Assembly (NCBI GenBank): GCA_945860385.1
Contig: CAMAQD010000008.1
Location: 1 to 64,000, forward strand
Origin: Flavobacterium psychrophilum
GTDB lineage: Bacteria > Bacteroidota > Bacteroidia > Flavobacteriales > Flavobacteriaceae
Reading direction: 5' to 3'
Length of the DNA: 64,000 nt
The position numbers and the translations under genes were made by a program. Shown one piece after another: positions 26,072 to 34,992 of this stretch; within the stretch, counting starts at the first letter, position 1, and each line of letters begins with the position of its first letter. The notes below the pieces were generated by a model, which searched no databases, was not told where the DNA came from, and saw nothing but the letters and a program-made list of their open reading frames with translations.

Positions 26072-28954
26072 ATGGCTTTAAGTTGGAATGAAATAAAAGA
26101 CAGAGCAGTTCGATTTTCTAAAGAATGGGAAAATACCACTAATGAGGAAGCCGATGCTAAACCATTCCTGGATGCCTTTTTTGACGTCTTTGGAATTACC
26201 CGAAAAAAGATAGGAACCTTTGAACATAGAGTAAAAAAACTTTCGGATGCGGATGGTTATATTGATTTGCTTTGGAAAGGAACTATTCTTGTAGAAATGA
26301 AAAGCCGGGGTAAAAACCTTGACAAAGCCTTTCAGCAAGCCATTGATTATACTCACGGATTAAAACAAAACGAATTGCCTAAATACGTTTTAGTAAGTGA
26401 CTTCCATTATTTTAGATTGTATGATACTGAGGAACAAAAAACACTTGAATTCACTCTTACTGAATTAGTGCTGAATGTTCAAAGTTTTGGCTACTTATTG
26501 GGGTATCAAAAGAAAGTCTATAAGGAACAAGACCCTGCCAATATTAAAGCGGCGGAATTGATGGGAAAACTTCATGACCGATTAGAAGAAATTGGGTATG
26601 AAGGGCATCCCTTAGAAGTCTATTTAGTTCGAATCTTATTTTGTTTGTTTGCAGAGGATACTACCATTTTTGACAAACAACAATTTCAGGATTTCATAGA
26701 AAACAGAACTGCCGAAGATGGCAGCGATTTAGCTTCCAAAATTCAGGAACTGTTTCAGGTTTTGAATACGCCCATAGATAAACGCTTTAAAAATCTTGAT
26801 GAACAACTCAATGACTTTCCGTATGTAAATGGGAAGTTGTTTGAAGAAGTATTGCCTTCGGCTAGTTTTGATACCAAAATGCGATTGGCTTTATTGGATT
26901 GTTGCTATATTGATTGGAGTAAAATATCTCCTGCCATTTTTGGTTCGATGTTTCAAAGTGTGATGAATCCTAAAGAACGTAGAAACTTAGGAGCGCATTA
27001 CACCAGCGAAACCAATATTTTAAAACTCATTAAACCCTTGTTTCTGGATGAATTATGGGCAGAGTTTGAAAGCATCAAAGGAAACAAAAACAAATTACCC
27101 GAATTTCATAAAAAGATAAGTGAACTTCAATTTCTGGATCCGGCTTGTGGTTGCGGCAATTTTTTGGTGATTACTTACAGAGAGTTGCGCTTATTAGAAA
27201 TTGAAATTCTAAGAGCTACTTACAAATCTGGACAAGGCGTTTTAGATATTCGGGAGATTATCTGGCTCGATGTAGATATGATGGCAGGAATTGAATACGA
27301 AGAATTTCCTGCTCGAATTGCCGAAGTAGCGATGTGGCTGATGGATCACCAAATGAATATGCTGATTAGTAATGAATTTGGACAATATTTTGCCCGTTTG
27401 CCGTTGAAAAAATCAGCTAAAATTGTTCATGGTAATGCATTGAGATTGGATTGGAATAATCTTAAAAAGAATATAAGTATTGATGTAAACGCCAGTATTA
27501 CCAACATATTTGAAGTGAACGAATCTACAGAAAACTATGATGTACTAAATATTTACACTAAAAAAGTAAACATTAATCCAGTTTTTTCAATTCAAAATAA
27601 TCAAAGCCAAAACAGTAATTTTGATTATATAATTGGTAATCCACCTTTCATTGGAAAAAAAGAACAAAACAATGTACAGAAAAGTGATGTTGAACTTATT
27701 TTTAAGGGAATTAAAGGTTTTGGCGTAATGGATTATGTTGCTTGCTGGTATGTAAAAGCTGCTCAATTAATAAAAAACACAAAAACTAAAGTTGCCTTTG
27801 TTTCTACTAATTCAATTTCACAAGGAGAACAAGTTAATATATTGTGGAATTTATTATATAATCATTATGGAATTAAAATACATTTCGCTCATCAAACATT
27901 TAGCTGGAGTAATGAAGCAAAAGGTAATGCAGCAGTGCATTGTGTGATAATTGGGTTTGCAAATTTTGATGTTCCAATTAAGAGATTATTTGAATATGAA
28001 AATATAAAAGGAGAAGCTCACGAAATAAAAGCTAAAAATATAAATCCTTTTTTAGTTGAAGGTAAAGATATTACAGTTGAAAATAGGAAATCTCCGATTT
28101 GTCAAGTTCCTGAGATGAATTATGGAAGTATGCCAATTGATGAGGGACATTTAATCTTGACAGATGAAGAAAAAGTAGAAGCTATAAATAATGAGCCTTT
28201 TATTGATATTGCCATAAAACCTTATACAGGCGGCGATGAATTTATAAACAATAAAAAAAGATGGTGCTTGTGGTTACAAGATGTTGAACCTTCAATTTTA
28301 AAGAAATCAAAATTCATATTAGACAGGATTGAAAAAACCAAAAAATTCAGATTAAGTAGTAATAGACTTGCAACCAATAAATTAGCCGAAAAACCAATGC
28401 TTTTTGGAGAAATACGGCAACCAAAAACGAATTATATTATAATTCCAAAAGTTTCATCAGAAAACAGAAAATACATTCCAATTGGAATATTGAAACCTTC
28501 AACTATCACCAGTGGAAGCGCATTGATTATTCCTAATGCAAACTTTTATGTTTTTGGTATTATGACATCTATAATGCATATGAATTGGATGTCTATGGTT
28601 TGTGGGAGGCTTGAAAGTCGTTTTCAATATTCAGCAAGTATTGTCTACAACAACTATCCTTGGCCAGAAAACCCAACTGAAAAGCAAATAAAAACTATTG
28701 AAGAAAAAGCCCAAGGCGTTTTAGATGTTCGAGCAACATTTACGACTAGTTCGTTAGCTGATTTATATAGTCCGTTAACCATGCCCCCTACTCTAGTAAA
28801 AGCGCATAATGAATTGGATAAAGCCGTTGATGCCGCTTATAGTAAACAAACCTTTAGCAGTGAAGCGAAACGTATGGAGTTTTTGTTTGAGTTGTACGAG
28901 AAATATACTGCTGGATTGTTTGTGAAAGCAAAGAAAGTAAAAGGAGTCAAGTAG
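26072..28954 (+). CDS. MmeI-type single-chain restriction-modification enzyme (type IIL/IIG)
   Basis: 960 residues. The N-terminal nuclease domain has the PD-(D/E)xK pattern Asp65 ... Glu75-x-Lys77 (in YIDLLWKGTILVEMKSRG), placed as in MmeI. A helical spacer (about 150-300) follows, then the gamma-class N6-adenine methyltransferase: motif I LDPACGCGNF (355-364) and motif IV NPPF (523-526). The target recognition domain and helical tail (SSEAKRMEFLFELYEKY) end the protein. One chain should both cut and methylate, so no partner gene is needed. A Ser/Asn-rich stretch at about 468-516 before motif IV looks like an insertion. It lies in an accessory segment with an unknown gene. Confidence 0.88.
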   Translation: MALSWNEIKDRAVRFSKEWENTTNEEADAKPFLDAFFDVFGITRKKIGTFEHRVKKLSDADGYIDLLWKGTILVEMKSRGKNLDKAFQQAIDYTHGLKQNELPKYVLVSDFHYFRLYDTEEQKTLEFTLTELVLNVQSFGYLLGYQKKVYKEQDPANIKAAELMGKLHDRLEEIGYEGHPLEVYLVRILFCLFAEDTTIFDKQQFQDFIENRTAEDGSDLASKIQELFQVLNTPIDKRFKNLDEQLNDFPYVNGKLFEEVLPSASFDTKMRLALLDCCYIDWSKISPAIFGSMFQSVMNPKERRNLGAHYTSETNILKLIKPLFLDELWAEFESIKGNKNKLPEFHKKISELQFLDPACGCGNFLVITYRELRLLEIEILRATYKSGQGVLDIREIIWLDVDMMAGIEYEEFPARIAEVAMWLMDHQMNMLISNEFGQYFARLPLKKSAKIVHGNALRLDWNNLKKNISIDVNASITNIFEVNESTENYDVLNIYTKKVNINPVFSIQNNQSQNSNFDYIIGNPPFIGKKEQNNVQKSDVELIFKGIKGFGVMDYVACWYVKAAQLIKNTKTKVAFVSTNSISQGEQVNILWNLLYNHYGIKIHFAHQTFSWSNEAKGNAAVHCVIIGFANFDVPIKRLFEYENIKGEAHEIKAKNINPFLVEGKDITVENRKSPICQVPEMNYGSMPIDEGHLILTDEEKVEAINNEPFIDIAIKPYTGGDEFINNKKRWCLWLQDVEPSILKKSKFILDRIEKTKKFRLSSNRLATNKLAEKPMLFGEIRQPKTNYIIIPKVSSENRKYIPIGILKPSTITSGSALIIPNANFYVFGIMTSIMHMNWMSMVCGRLESRFQYSASIVYNNYPWPENPTEKQIKTIEEKAQGVLDVRATFTTSSLADLYSPLTMPPTLVKAHNELDKAVDAAYSKQTFSSEAKRMEFLFELYEKYTAGLFVKAKKVKGVK

Positions 28955-29020
28955 TGATAAACAAAAATATTGGTGGGAATTTTAAAAATGAATTTAAAGA
29001 CCCACTTCTATTCATAAAAA

Positions 29021-29054
29021 AAGGGATTAACTTTAATTAAAAAGGTAATCCCTT
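29021..29054. terminator. terminator between convergent genes
   Basis: AAGGGATTAACTTT pairs with AAAGGTAATCCCTT with one mismatch and a six-base loop. It is flanked by A and T runs and lies between the restriction gene and the DUF6515-like gene. Confidence 0.7.
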
Positions 29055-29097
29055 ACTTTAAACTTATACTCTTTTAAAAAAACAGGCTAATAAAAAA

Positions 29098-30180
29098 TTA
29101 ACCTTTCTCAACAAGTGTAATTTCATATTTATCTTTTCCATCGACTTGAATAGGTTGGTAATAGGTTTCACCAAATTTTACGTAGGTTAGGTTTCCTATT
29201 CTTACTTCTTCACCACCTTCAGGTATTTTATCTACTATAGTTCCTGCAGTTGGAGCTACTACAGTATAGCCACCATCTGATTTTTCATAATAGGTGTTTC
29301 CATAATAATAATTGTTGACCGTTCCTGTATTGACCGTTTCTGCTCCTTCGGGAATATTGACTACCGTTCCTCCTACTGGTGCTGCTACAGCAGTATAGCC
29401 TCCATTTCCTGCTTGATACCACACCCCATTATCATAATGATAGGGTTCTGGTTGATTGGCAACACTGACCACAACTGCTGTGACAGCAAGGGTTGTTAAG
29501 AAAAAGCCCCAAGGATGCCAATGTGATCCGTAATAATACGGACGATACGGATGGTAGCGGTACGGATTATAGCAGTTGTATCTGTAACCACCATACCGGT
29601 AGGGAGGGCGATTGTAATGCACATTATTGTTCCGTCTCACTACTGTATTGCGACTGTTATTGATTTTTATGTCTTTGCTTTTATCGACATTGATATTTAT
29701 ATTGTTATTGTTTCCAACATTAGGTCTATTGTTTGAATTGTTATTGTTGCCAAGATTTGGTCTGTTGTTGGAATTGTTATTGTTGCCAAGATTTGGTCGG
29801 TTGTTGGAATTGTTATTGTTCCCGAGATTTGGTCTGTTGTTGGAATTATTATTGTTGCCAAGATTAGGTCTGTTGTTGGAATTGTTATTGTTTGGTCTAT
29901 TTTGTTGCATTCTGGAAGGTGATTTAACACTACCCCCATTGATGCTATTGTTTCGAGTTTGCGAGCCAGAAACTGATGGTCTTGATGCTGTTTGTCGAGA
30001 AGATGACGGTCTTGATGCTGTTTGTCTTGAAGGAGATGGTCTTGATGCCATAGATGCTCCTCCTCCACCTCGATTTCCTCCACCGTGTTTTCCTCTTTGA
30101 GCTGATACCTGTTCAGTAGTCAGTAGTAGCGCTATAAAAAATAGCATTACAGTTAAGATGCGATATATTTTAGTTTTCAT
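29098..30180 (-). CDS. secreted Asn-rich repeat protein with DUF6515-like C-terminus
   Basis: 360 residues. A signal peptide ends near VSAQ (about 28). A Gly/Ser/Arg-rich stretch with SRQTASRPS repeats follows, then about five copies of the 12-residue unit NNNNSNNRPNLG (about 96-160), a Tyr/His-rich basic segment, one hydrophobic helix (about 228-245), and two repeats of the type GGYTVVAPTAGTIVDKIPEG with NNYYYGNTYYEK. The C-terminal repeats resemble the Bacteroidota DUF6515 family, of unknown function. It lies five bases after a DUF2092-like gene and ends an operon with the amidohydrolase. Confidence 0.75.
   Translation of the reverse strand: MKTKIYRILTVMLFFIALLLTTEQVSAQRGKHGGGNRGGGGASMASRPSPSRQTASRPSSSRQTASRPSVSGSQTRNNSINGGSVKSPSRMQQNRPNNNNSNNRPNLGNNNNSNNRPNLGNNNNSNNRPNLGNNNNSNNRPNLGNNNNSNNRPNVGNNNNININVDKSKDIKINNSRNTVVRRNNNVHYNRPPYRYGGYRYNCYNPYRYHPYRPYYYGSHWHPWGFFLTTLAVTAVVVSVANQPEPYHYDNGVWYQAGNGGYTAVAAPVGGTVVNIPEGAETVNTGTVNNYYYGNTYYEKSDGGYTVVAPTAGTIVDKIPEGGEEVRIGNLTYVKFGETYYQPIQVDGKDKYEITLVEKG
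29723..29893. repeat. 36-bp in-frame tandem repeats
   Basis: Four full 36-base units start at 29723, 29759, 29795 and 29831, with a partial fifth from 29867. They differ at only a few bases and encode NNNNSNNRPNLG on the minus strand. Repeat number can vary by slippage without a frameshift. Confidence 0.9.
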
Positions 30181-30185
30181 AATTT

Positions 30186-30920
30186 TTAGTTTTGAGATTT
30201 AGATACTATTGTGATTTGTTTTGCTCCGGGAGGTGGAAGAAAATTAAACATCGCATCTGGTACAACAGGGTTTATTTTCCATTCGCTAAAAGTGCCTTCA
30301 TATTGGGGAGACCCTTTTTTGTTTTTGTACACATAGACAAATTTCATCGGCAAATTATAGGCATCGTTACTAATCCAAAACTGGAAGTCAAAATCAGCGC
30401 CTATAGCCATCAGTTGGAAACATTCCATACCATTTACTACTGACTTCCCAATATATTTAATTTCGCTACTACTAGCAATTAAATCATCTGTAAATGCTGG
30501 ATAAAAGAAATCGGCAGCAGGAAATTCTATATCATAATCGGCATTCACTTGTTCTATAGTTTCAATTATATTATCCGATGCCTCAATTATTCCGTAATTA
30601 TTTTCATTATGCGAATAATACGCTAATTGAGTCCCATTATACCAATAGGTTTGATGTTTTTTGCTGCCATTTATGTTTACTAACATTTTATTCGGGCCAA
30701 CCATATACACCTCGTCCTCACTAAATTTTTTCACCATAATGCTATCTTCATCATCCGTGTCTTCTCCCACATTTAGCTTGTAACTACAGGATTGTAGTTC
30801 GCCAATAAAATCAGTCATTCGATCCATAAGCAGTACCGCTACCGAATCACATTTGGCGGGTTGAGCAAAACCACTAAAGGAAAGTAATGCTAACCCAAAA
30901 AATAAAATTTGTTTTTTCAT
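30186..30920 (-). CDS. DUF2092-like secreted protein
   Basis: 244 residues from the ATG at 30918-30920, whose product MKKQILFFGLALLSFSGFAQ is a clean signal peptide; the frame is open seven codons further. The mature part is a beta-rich fold with two Asp/Glu-rich stretches (GEDTDDEDS) and resembles DUF2092/LolA-type periplasmic proteins (NGTQLAYYSHNENNYGIIEA, IKYIGKSVVNGMECFQL). The role is unknown; LolA-like folds often carry lipids. It is five bases from the DUF6515-like gene and 46 from the amidohydrolase gene, so the three are probably one operon. Confidence 0.72.
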   Translation of the reverse strand: MKKQILFFGLALLSFSGFAQPAKCDSVAVLLMDRMTDFIGELQSCSYKLNVGEDTDDEDSIMVKKFSEDEVYMVGPNKMLVNINGSKKHQTYWYNGTQLAYYSHNENNYGIIEASDNIIETIEQVNADYDIEFPAADFFYPAFTDDLIASSSEIKYIGKSVVNGMECFQLMAIGADFDFQFWISNDAYNLPMKFVYVYKNKKGSPQYEGTFSEWKINPVVPDAMFNFLPPPGAKQITIVSKSQN

Positions 30921-30966
30921 AGTATTTATTTTTAGACTCATAAGGGTATATTTTTTAATTTGTAGC

Positions 30967-32286
30967 TTATTGATTCATCGTATTTTTATATACTTCACCA
31001 TTTTTGATGATTAACACAAAATTTTTATCATAATCTACCATTACATTAATATCATTCAAAGGGTTTCCGTCAACTAAAATCATATCGGCATATGCTCCTT
31101 CTTCTATAACGCCCAGTTTACCTTCTTTGTAAGGGCTTCTGTTGCCTGATAATGCGAGAAGTTGAGCATTGTCGGACGTAATCAGTTTGAGTACTTCATA
31201 AGGGGTAAACCAATTACTCATTTTAGCAATGTAAGTGTTTTGGTCTTTATTAATTGGAGGATTAAAAAACACATCGGTACCCCAAGCCATTTTTACCTTG
31301 TATTTTTTTGCCCATTTAATCACAGCGTCTGCGCCATTTGCAACATCTTTCTTTTTTTGTTTCTGTTCTTCTGAAAAATCTGCCCGACCTTCTTCATCTA
31401 ATGCCTGAATGCTTAACCATATCCCTTTTTCTCCCATAAGTTTTACGGTAGCTTCATCCAACAATTGGCCGTGTTCTATGCACAGGACACCTGCAGCAAT
31501 TGCTTTATTCACAGCTCTTGGAGTATAGGCATGTACCGTTACATAAGTTCCCCAATCGGCGGCAGCTTCTACTGCTGCATGTATTTCCTCTTCTGTATAT
31601 TGACTTACATCCAGCGGATCAAAGCTTGATGAAACACCGCCACCTGCTGTAAGTTTAATATGCGAAGCACCTCTTTTTAATGTTTCTCTAACGGCTACTA
31701 GCATTGCATCTTTTCCATCGGCAATGATACAGGCCCCAATCACTTCAGAATGATCCAAACTACCCCCAAGCGAGACAGGTCTTTGATTAATCCCTCTAAA
31801 GTCGCCATGTCCTGATGTTTGAGAAATCATGGGACCGCTTGACCAAATTCTTGGGCCTGGTATTATACCAGCATCGATGGTTTGTTTCAATCCAAAACTC
31901 GGACCTCCAAAGTCTCTTACAGATGTAAAACCACGATTTAAAACATTGCCAGCCTCAGCTCCAGCTCTTATAAAAGCAGCTCCCACTTCGCCATTCTGCA
32001 TTTGTGACAGTGTGGAACCGGCTAAAATCATGTGCATGTGTATGTCAATTAATCCGGGCATTAGGAACTTGCCTTTGCCGTCAATGATTTTAGTGTTCCC
32101 ACTTTTGTCAGTCATAATGGGACTGGATGAAATTTTAAGGATAAGATTATTTTCAATCAAGACATTAGCAGTTACTGTCTTATTGTCTTTCCCGTTAAAA
32201 ATTTGCACATTGTTAATTAAAATTTTGCTTTGAGCAGCAACAAACATTGTTATCAATAGCAATGCTGAGGTTAAAAATTGTTTCAT
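30967..32286 (-). CDS. secreted amidohydrolase, prolidase/imidazolonepropionase-like
   Basis: 439 residues from the ATG at 32284-32286 (MKQFLTSALLLITMFVAAQ signal peptide); 23 further upstream codons are open but not family-like. Metal ligands of the amidohydrolase barrel are visible: HxH in LIDIHMHM, the likely carbamylated Lys in HIKLTAGGG, His in VHAYTPRAVNKAI, His in CIEHGQLLDE and Asp in AWGTDVFF. The IKLTAGGG segment resembles the Zn-dependent Xaa-Arg/Xaa-Pro carboxypeptidase subgroup, so a peptide substrate is my guess. It lies downstream of a membrane AraC regulator. Confidence 0.85.
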   Translation of the reverse strand: MKQFLTSALLLITMFVAAQSKILINNVQIFNGKDNKTVTANVLIENNLILKISSSPIMTDKSGNTKIIDGKGKFLMPGLIDIHMHMILAGSTLSQMQNGEVGAAFIRAGAEAGNVLNRGFTSVRDFGGPSFGLKQTIDAGIIPGPRIWSSGPMISQTSGHGDFRGINQRPVSLGGSLDHSEVIGACIIADGKDAMLVAVRETLKRGASHIKLTAGGGVSSSFDPLDVSQYTEEEIHAAVEAAADWGTYVTVHAYTPRAVNKAIAAGVLCIEHGQLLDEATVKLMGEKGIWLSIQALDEEGRADFSEEQKQKKKDVANGADAVIKWAKKYKVKMAWGTDVFFNPPINKDQNTYIAKMSNWFTPYEVLKLITSDNAQLLALSGNRSPYKEGKLGVIEEGAYADMILVDGNPLNDINVMVDYDKNFVLIIKNGEVYKNTMNQ

Positions 32287-32523
32287 AATAGCATGTTTTA
32301 AGGATTGATTCATTTTTGGGCTGAGCATACTACAAGAATTACTATTCAACACCAATTAAAAAACAAAAATGAATATGAAATCAAATAAAAGAAAGCAAAC
32401 AGCGGATTCTTATGTATCGTTTTGAAATAGTATTTGTTTCAAAACGTAAAAAAAGTAATGAAGCTGGATTATAATCCAATATACATTTGGCTGCTAAACA
32501 GGAAGTTTGTCTTGGGTATGACT

Positions 32524-33759
32524 TTATTTTCTAGTAGTTTTCAAGAACTCGGAGGGGGTTTTTCCGGTTATCTCTTTGAAATTTTTAATGAAAGTTGTGC
32601 GGCTGTTGTAGCCACATTCTGTTGCTATAGCTTCAAGGGTAAACTTTTTCCACTCCGGTTTGTCTATGTTGGCTATCATATATTCAACCCTTTGGTGGTT
32701 AAGAAATTCACGAAAACCCATTCCGTATTCCCGGTTAATAAATGCTGAAAGAATATGACGAGAGACATGAATCTCACTGGCCAACTGATTTAGCGAATAA
32801 TCCACTCGAAGAAATGGTTTTTCTGTTCTAAAATAGGTTTCAATTAAATTTTTATACCTGAATTGTTGTGTTAGTTCCTTATTTTTAATGTCATTTTCAA
32901 CTATTGAACTATCTGAAAAATCATCATTGAAAACCAACATTGAATCCGTTTTATCTATTGCACTATTCTGATGGGAAGGAATTTCATTACTTCTGCTCTT
33001 CTTTGGTAATGGCTGAAAAACACCATATAATATTTGAGGACTCATAAAAAGTTTGATACAAATGTATAGGATAGTTGCACCAAGTATAATATCAGCAATT
33101 GTAATTTGGGTATTTTTGATAGTTGGAACAAAAACTTTCAAAATGGCCACTACAAAAACGGCAGTAATTAGGCTATTGAAAGTAAAAAGCCAATTGAGCA
33201 GTATTTTATTTTGGTTCAACAGTTCTTCTGAATTTCTTTTCCAAAATTGATACATCAGCCTGAATCCGCCATATATAAATATTCCTGACCAGCAAATTCT
33301 ACTACTGTAATATAGTATATTGGGCAAAAATCCTTCCCCTGAATCCTGAATCCCAACATTGTTATAAAAATTTTTATTCAAGTAATTTATTTTTTCAAAG
33401 CTTGGTAAAAGATAGAATGGAATAAAGTTAATCAAGACTAAAATTGTAGGAATCAACAGTAACCAATCATTTTTTCTAAATTTTAATTCATCATTCAAAA
33501 CGGAGCGTATATATACAAATACAAGTGGACTCACAAGAAATGTTAAAGGGGCAAAAGCTCTTAACAACCACGGCACGGTAAGTATTAATCGAGAAAAAAA
33601 TAAAATCTGCATCAGATTCTGGGAAGATAAAATGATCAGTACAAGAGCAACAAGACGGTTGCTGTGTTTCCTTTCCTGATTTATCCATAAGAGTACTGAT
33701 GCCGCTAGTAGTGCAAAAAGAAACGAAACTGTATGAAAGGCTATATTTATAAATTCCAT
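32524..33759 (-). CDS. membrane-anchored AraC-family regulator
   Basis: 411 residues from the ATG at 33757-33759; a TTG two codons earlier is in frame. About seven hydrophobic helices fill residues 5-245, followed by a cytosolic linker and a C-terminal AraC domain: HVSRHILSAFINREYGMGFREFLN (split at about 325-350) and the second helix-turn-helix ATECGYNSRTTFIKNFKEIT with GKTPSEFLK. This layout suggests a regulator that senses a signal at the membrane. It lies 237 bases upstream of the amidohydrolase operon on the same strand, its likely target. A second protein of the same design is encoded at 37621-38826. Confidence 0.88.
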   Translation of the reverse strand: MEFINIAFHTVSFLFALLAASVLLWINQERKHSNRLVALVLIILSSQNLMQILFFSRLILTVPWLLRAFAPLTFLVSPLVFVYIRSVLNDELKFRKNDWLLLIPTILVLINFIPFYLLPSFEKINYLNKNFYNNVGIQDSGEGFLPNILYYSSRICWSGIFIYGGFRLMYQFWKRNSEELLNQNKILLNWLFTFNSLITAVFVVAILKVFVPTIKNTQITIADIILGATILYICIKLFMSPQILYGVFQPLPKKSRSNEIPSHQNSAIDKTDSMLVFNDDFSDSSIVENDIKNKELTQQFRYKNLIETYFRTEKPFLRVDYSLNQLASEIHVSRHILSAFINREYGMGFREFLNHQRVEYMIANIDKPEWKKFTLEAIATECGYNSRTTFIKNFKEITGKTPSEFLKTTRK

Positions 33760-33765
33760 AGGCAA

Positions 33766-33970
33766 TAAATCCTGAATATTATATGTATGGTTTTAACCTA
33801 AATTCATACAAATATACTAAAAGGAGAGGACGATTTTGGGTTACCTTATGATACCAATTAAAAATAAGAGGATAAAATTATGAAATGCTTATAGAAAATC
33901 AATTTAAATACTTCTATTCATTCAACCTTTATATCGAGAAAAATTATTTTATAAGTATTTAATAAACAAG
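33766..33970. other. intergenic region upstream of the AraC gene
   Basis: About 205 AT-rich bases between the AraC gene and the amidohydrolase relic; together with the relic and the 100 bases beyond it this makes a 534-base stretch without an intact gene. No further feature was seen. Confidence 0.4.
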
Positions 33971-34195
33971 CTATTGGCTAATTTTATTTTTATAAATAAT
34001 ACCATCTTTTACAATCAGCACAAAATTCTTTTCAGGATTGCCTACTAAATCAAGGTTTTAACGGATTGCCATCGACCAAAATCATTTCGGCATAAGCGCC
34101 TTCTTCGATAACACCCAGTTTTCCGGCTTTGTAGGGATTGCGTTTGCCTCTAAGTGATAAAAGTTATGCATTATCGTGAGTTGCCATTTTTTAAA
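33971..34195 (-). pseudogene. decayed 3' end of an amidohydrolase gene
   Basis: On the minus strand the translation reads GKLGVIEEGAYAEMILVDGN, nearly identical to the C-terminus of the amidohydrolase at 30967-32286. A stop replaces the Gln of DNAQLL (TAA at about 34164-34166), and one base is lost after GNPL; in the shifted frame NPEKNFVLIVKDGIIYKN continues to a stop at 33971-33973. The 5' part is missing. This is an inactivated, truncated paralogue. Confidence 0.85.
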
Positions 34196-34299
34196 ATGCA
34201 TGAAATAAACTAATAAATGTAACTTTTGAGAAACGAGATGTATTTATATGTTAATTCAAGTTGTTGTATTGTTTTGTTTGATATACTAAATTTATTTAC

Positions 34300-34854
34300 T
34301 TATTTTTTATTCCAAATTTTTGATACGGTAATTGCTAATCCCCAAGAATTATAATAATTCCATTTACTATCCCATACTAATGCTCCTCCTACTTCCCAAT
34401 TAGAGGGTAAATGCCAACCATATTCAAATCCAATTCTGGTAAGCATTAAATTTTTTTTGTTCGCAAATTCTGCTCCTATACCCCCAATTACTGAAAGTTT
34501 TTTGCCTGGTTTATAAATTGCTACAGGAACTATTGCTATTGGATAACTTCTTTCTAGAATTTCTTGTCCATTATGTTCAATTATAAAAGATTCTAAAACC
34601 AAATCATTCTGTAAACCAAAGGCCCATTTGTTGCTAAACCAATAGTCATAGTTCAAACTCCAAGAGGCCAAAGCAAGCCATTTAGTATCACCGTCAATCT
34701 TGCCTTCGGAAACATGAGTATGTCCTAAACCAAGAGTTAATCGATGACTCCCTCTCAAATCATGGTGTTTTTGCCCTGAAAAATCCTGTACTTGTGACCA
34801 ACTCATGAAACAAGTTCCTAAAATTATTATAAATAAAAAAGATGTCTTTTTCAT
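34300..34854 (-). CDS. hypothetical outer-membrane beta-barrel protein
   Basis: 184 residues. A signal peptide ends at MSWSQ (about 21). The mature part alternates polar and hydrophobic residues in short strands rich in Trp and Tyr (SWSLNYDYWFSNKWAFGLQND, split), as in small barrels. The family is not recognised. It follows the YtcJ-like amidohydrolase gene by 138 bases on the same strand and precedes the amidohydrolase relic, so it may belong to that module. Confidence 0.6.
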   Translation of the reverse strand: MKKTSFLFIIILGTCFMSWSQVQDFSGQKHHDLRGSHRLTLGLGHTHVSEGKIDGDTKWLALASWSLNYDYWFSNKWAFGLQNDLVLESFIIEHNGQEILERSYPIAIVPVAIYKPGKKLSVIGGIGAEFANKKNLMLTRIGFEYGWHLPSNWEVGGALVWDSKWNYYNSWGLAITVSKIWNKK

Positions 34855-34992
34855 AAGTTATTATTTATTGTTTTTTAACGGTCATATGTAATTCGCATAT
34901 CATTATTGGTGTTTACGACCAATTTTGAGCCCCGTTCATTTCATAAAAATTTATTTAAAAAATTAATTGAAACCAAAAATGTGCACCAAGAT

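Noticed and set aside
29723..29893. 36-bp direct repeats as a CRISPR array
   Set aside because: Units are contiguous without spacers and lie in frame in a coding region.
29627..30100. Open plus-strand frame rich in Leu opposite the Asn-rich gene
   Set aside because: It is the complement of the Asn codon repeats; the minus-strand gene has a signal peptide and conserved domain.
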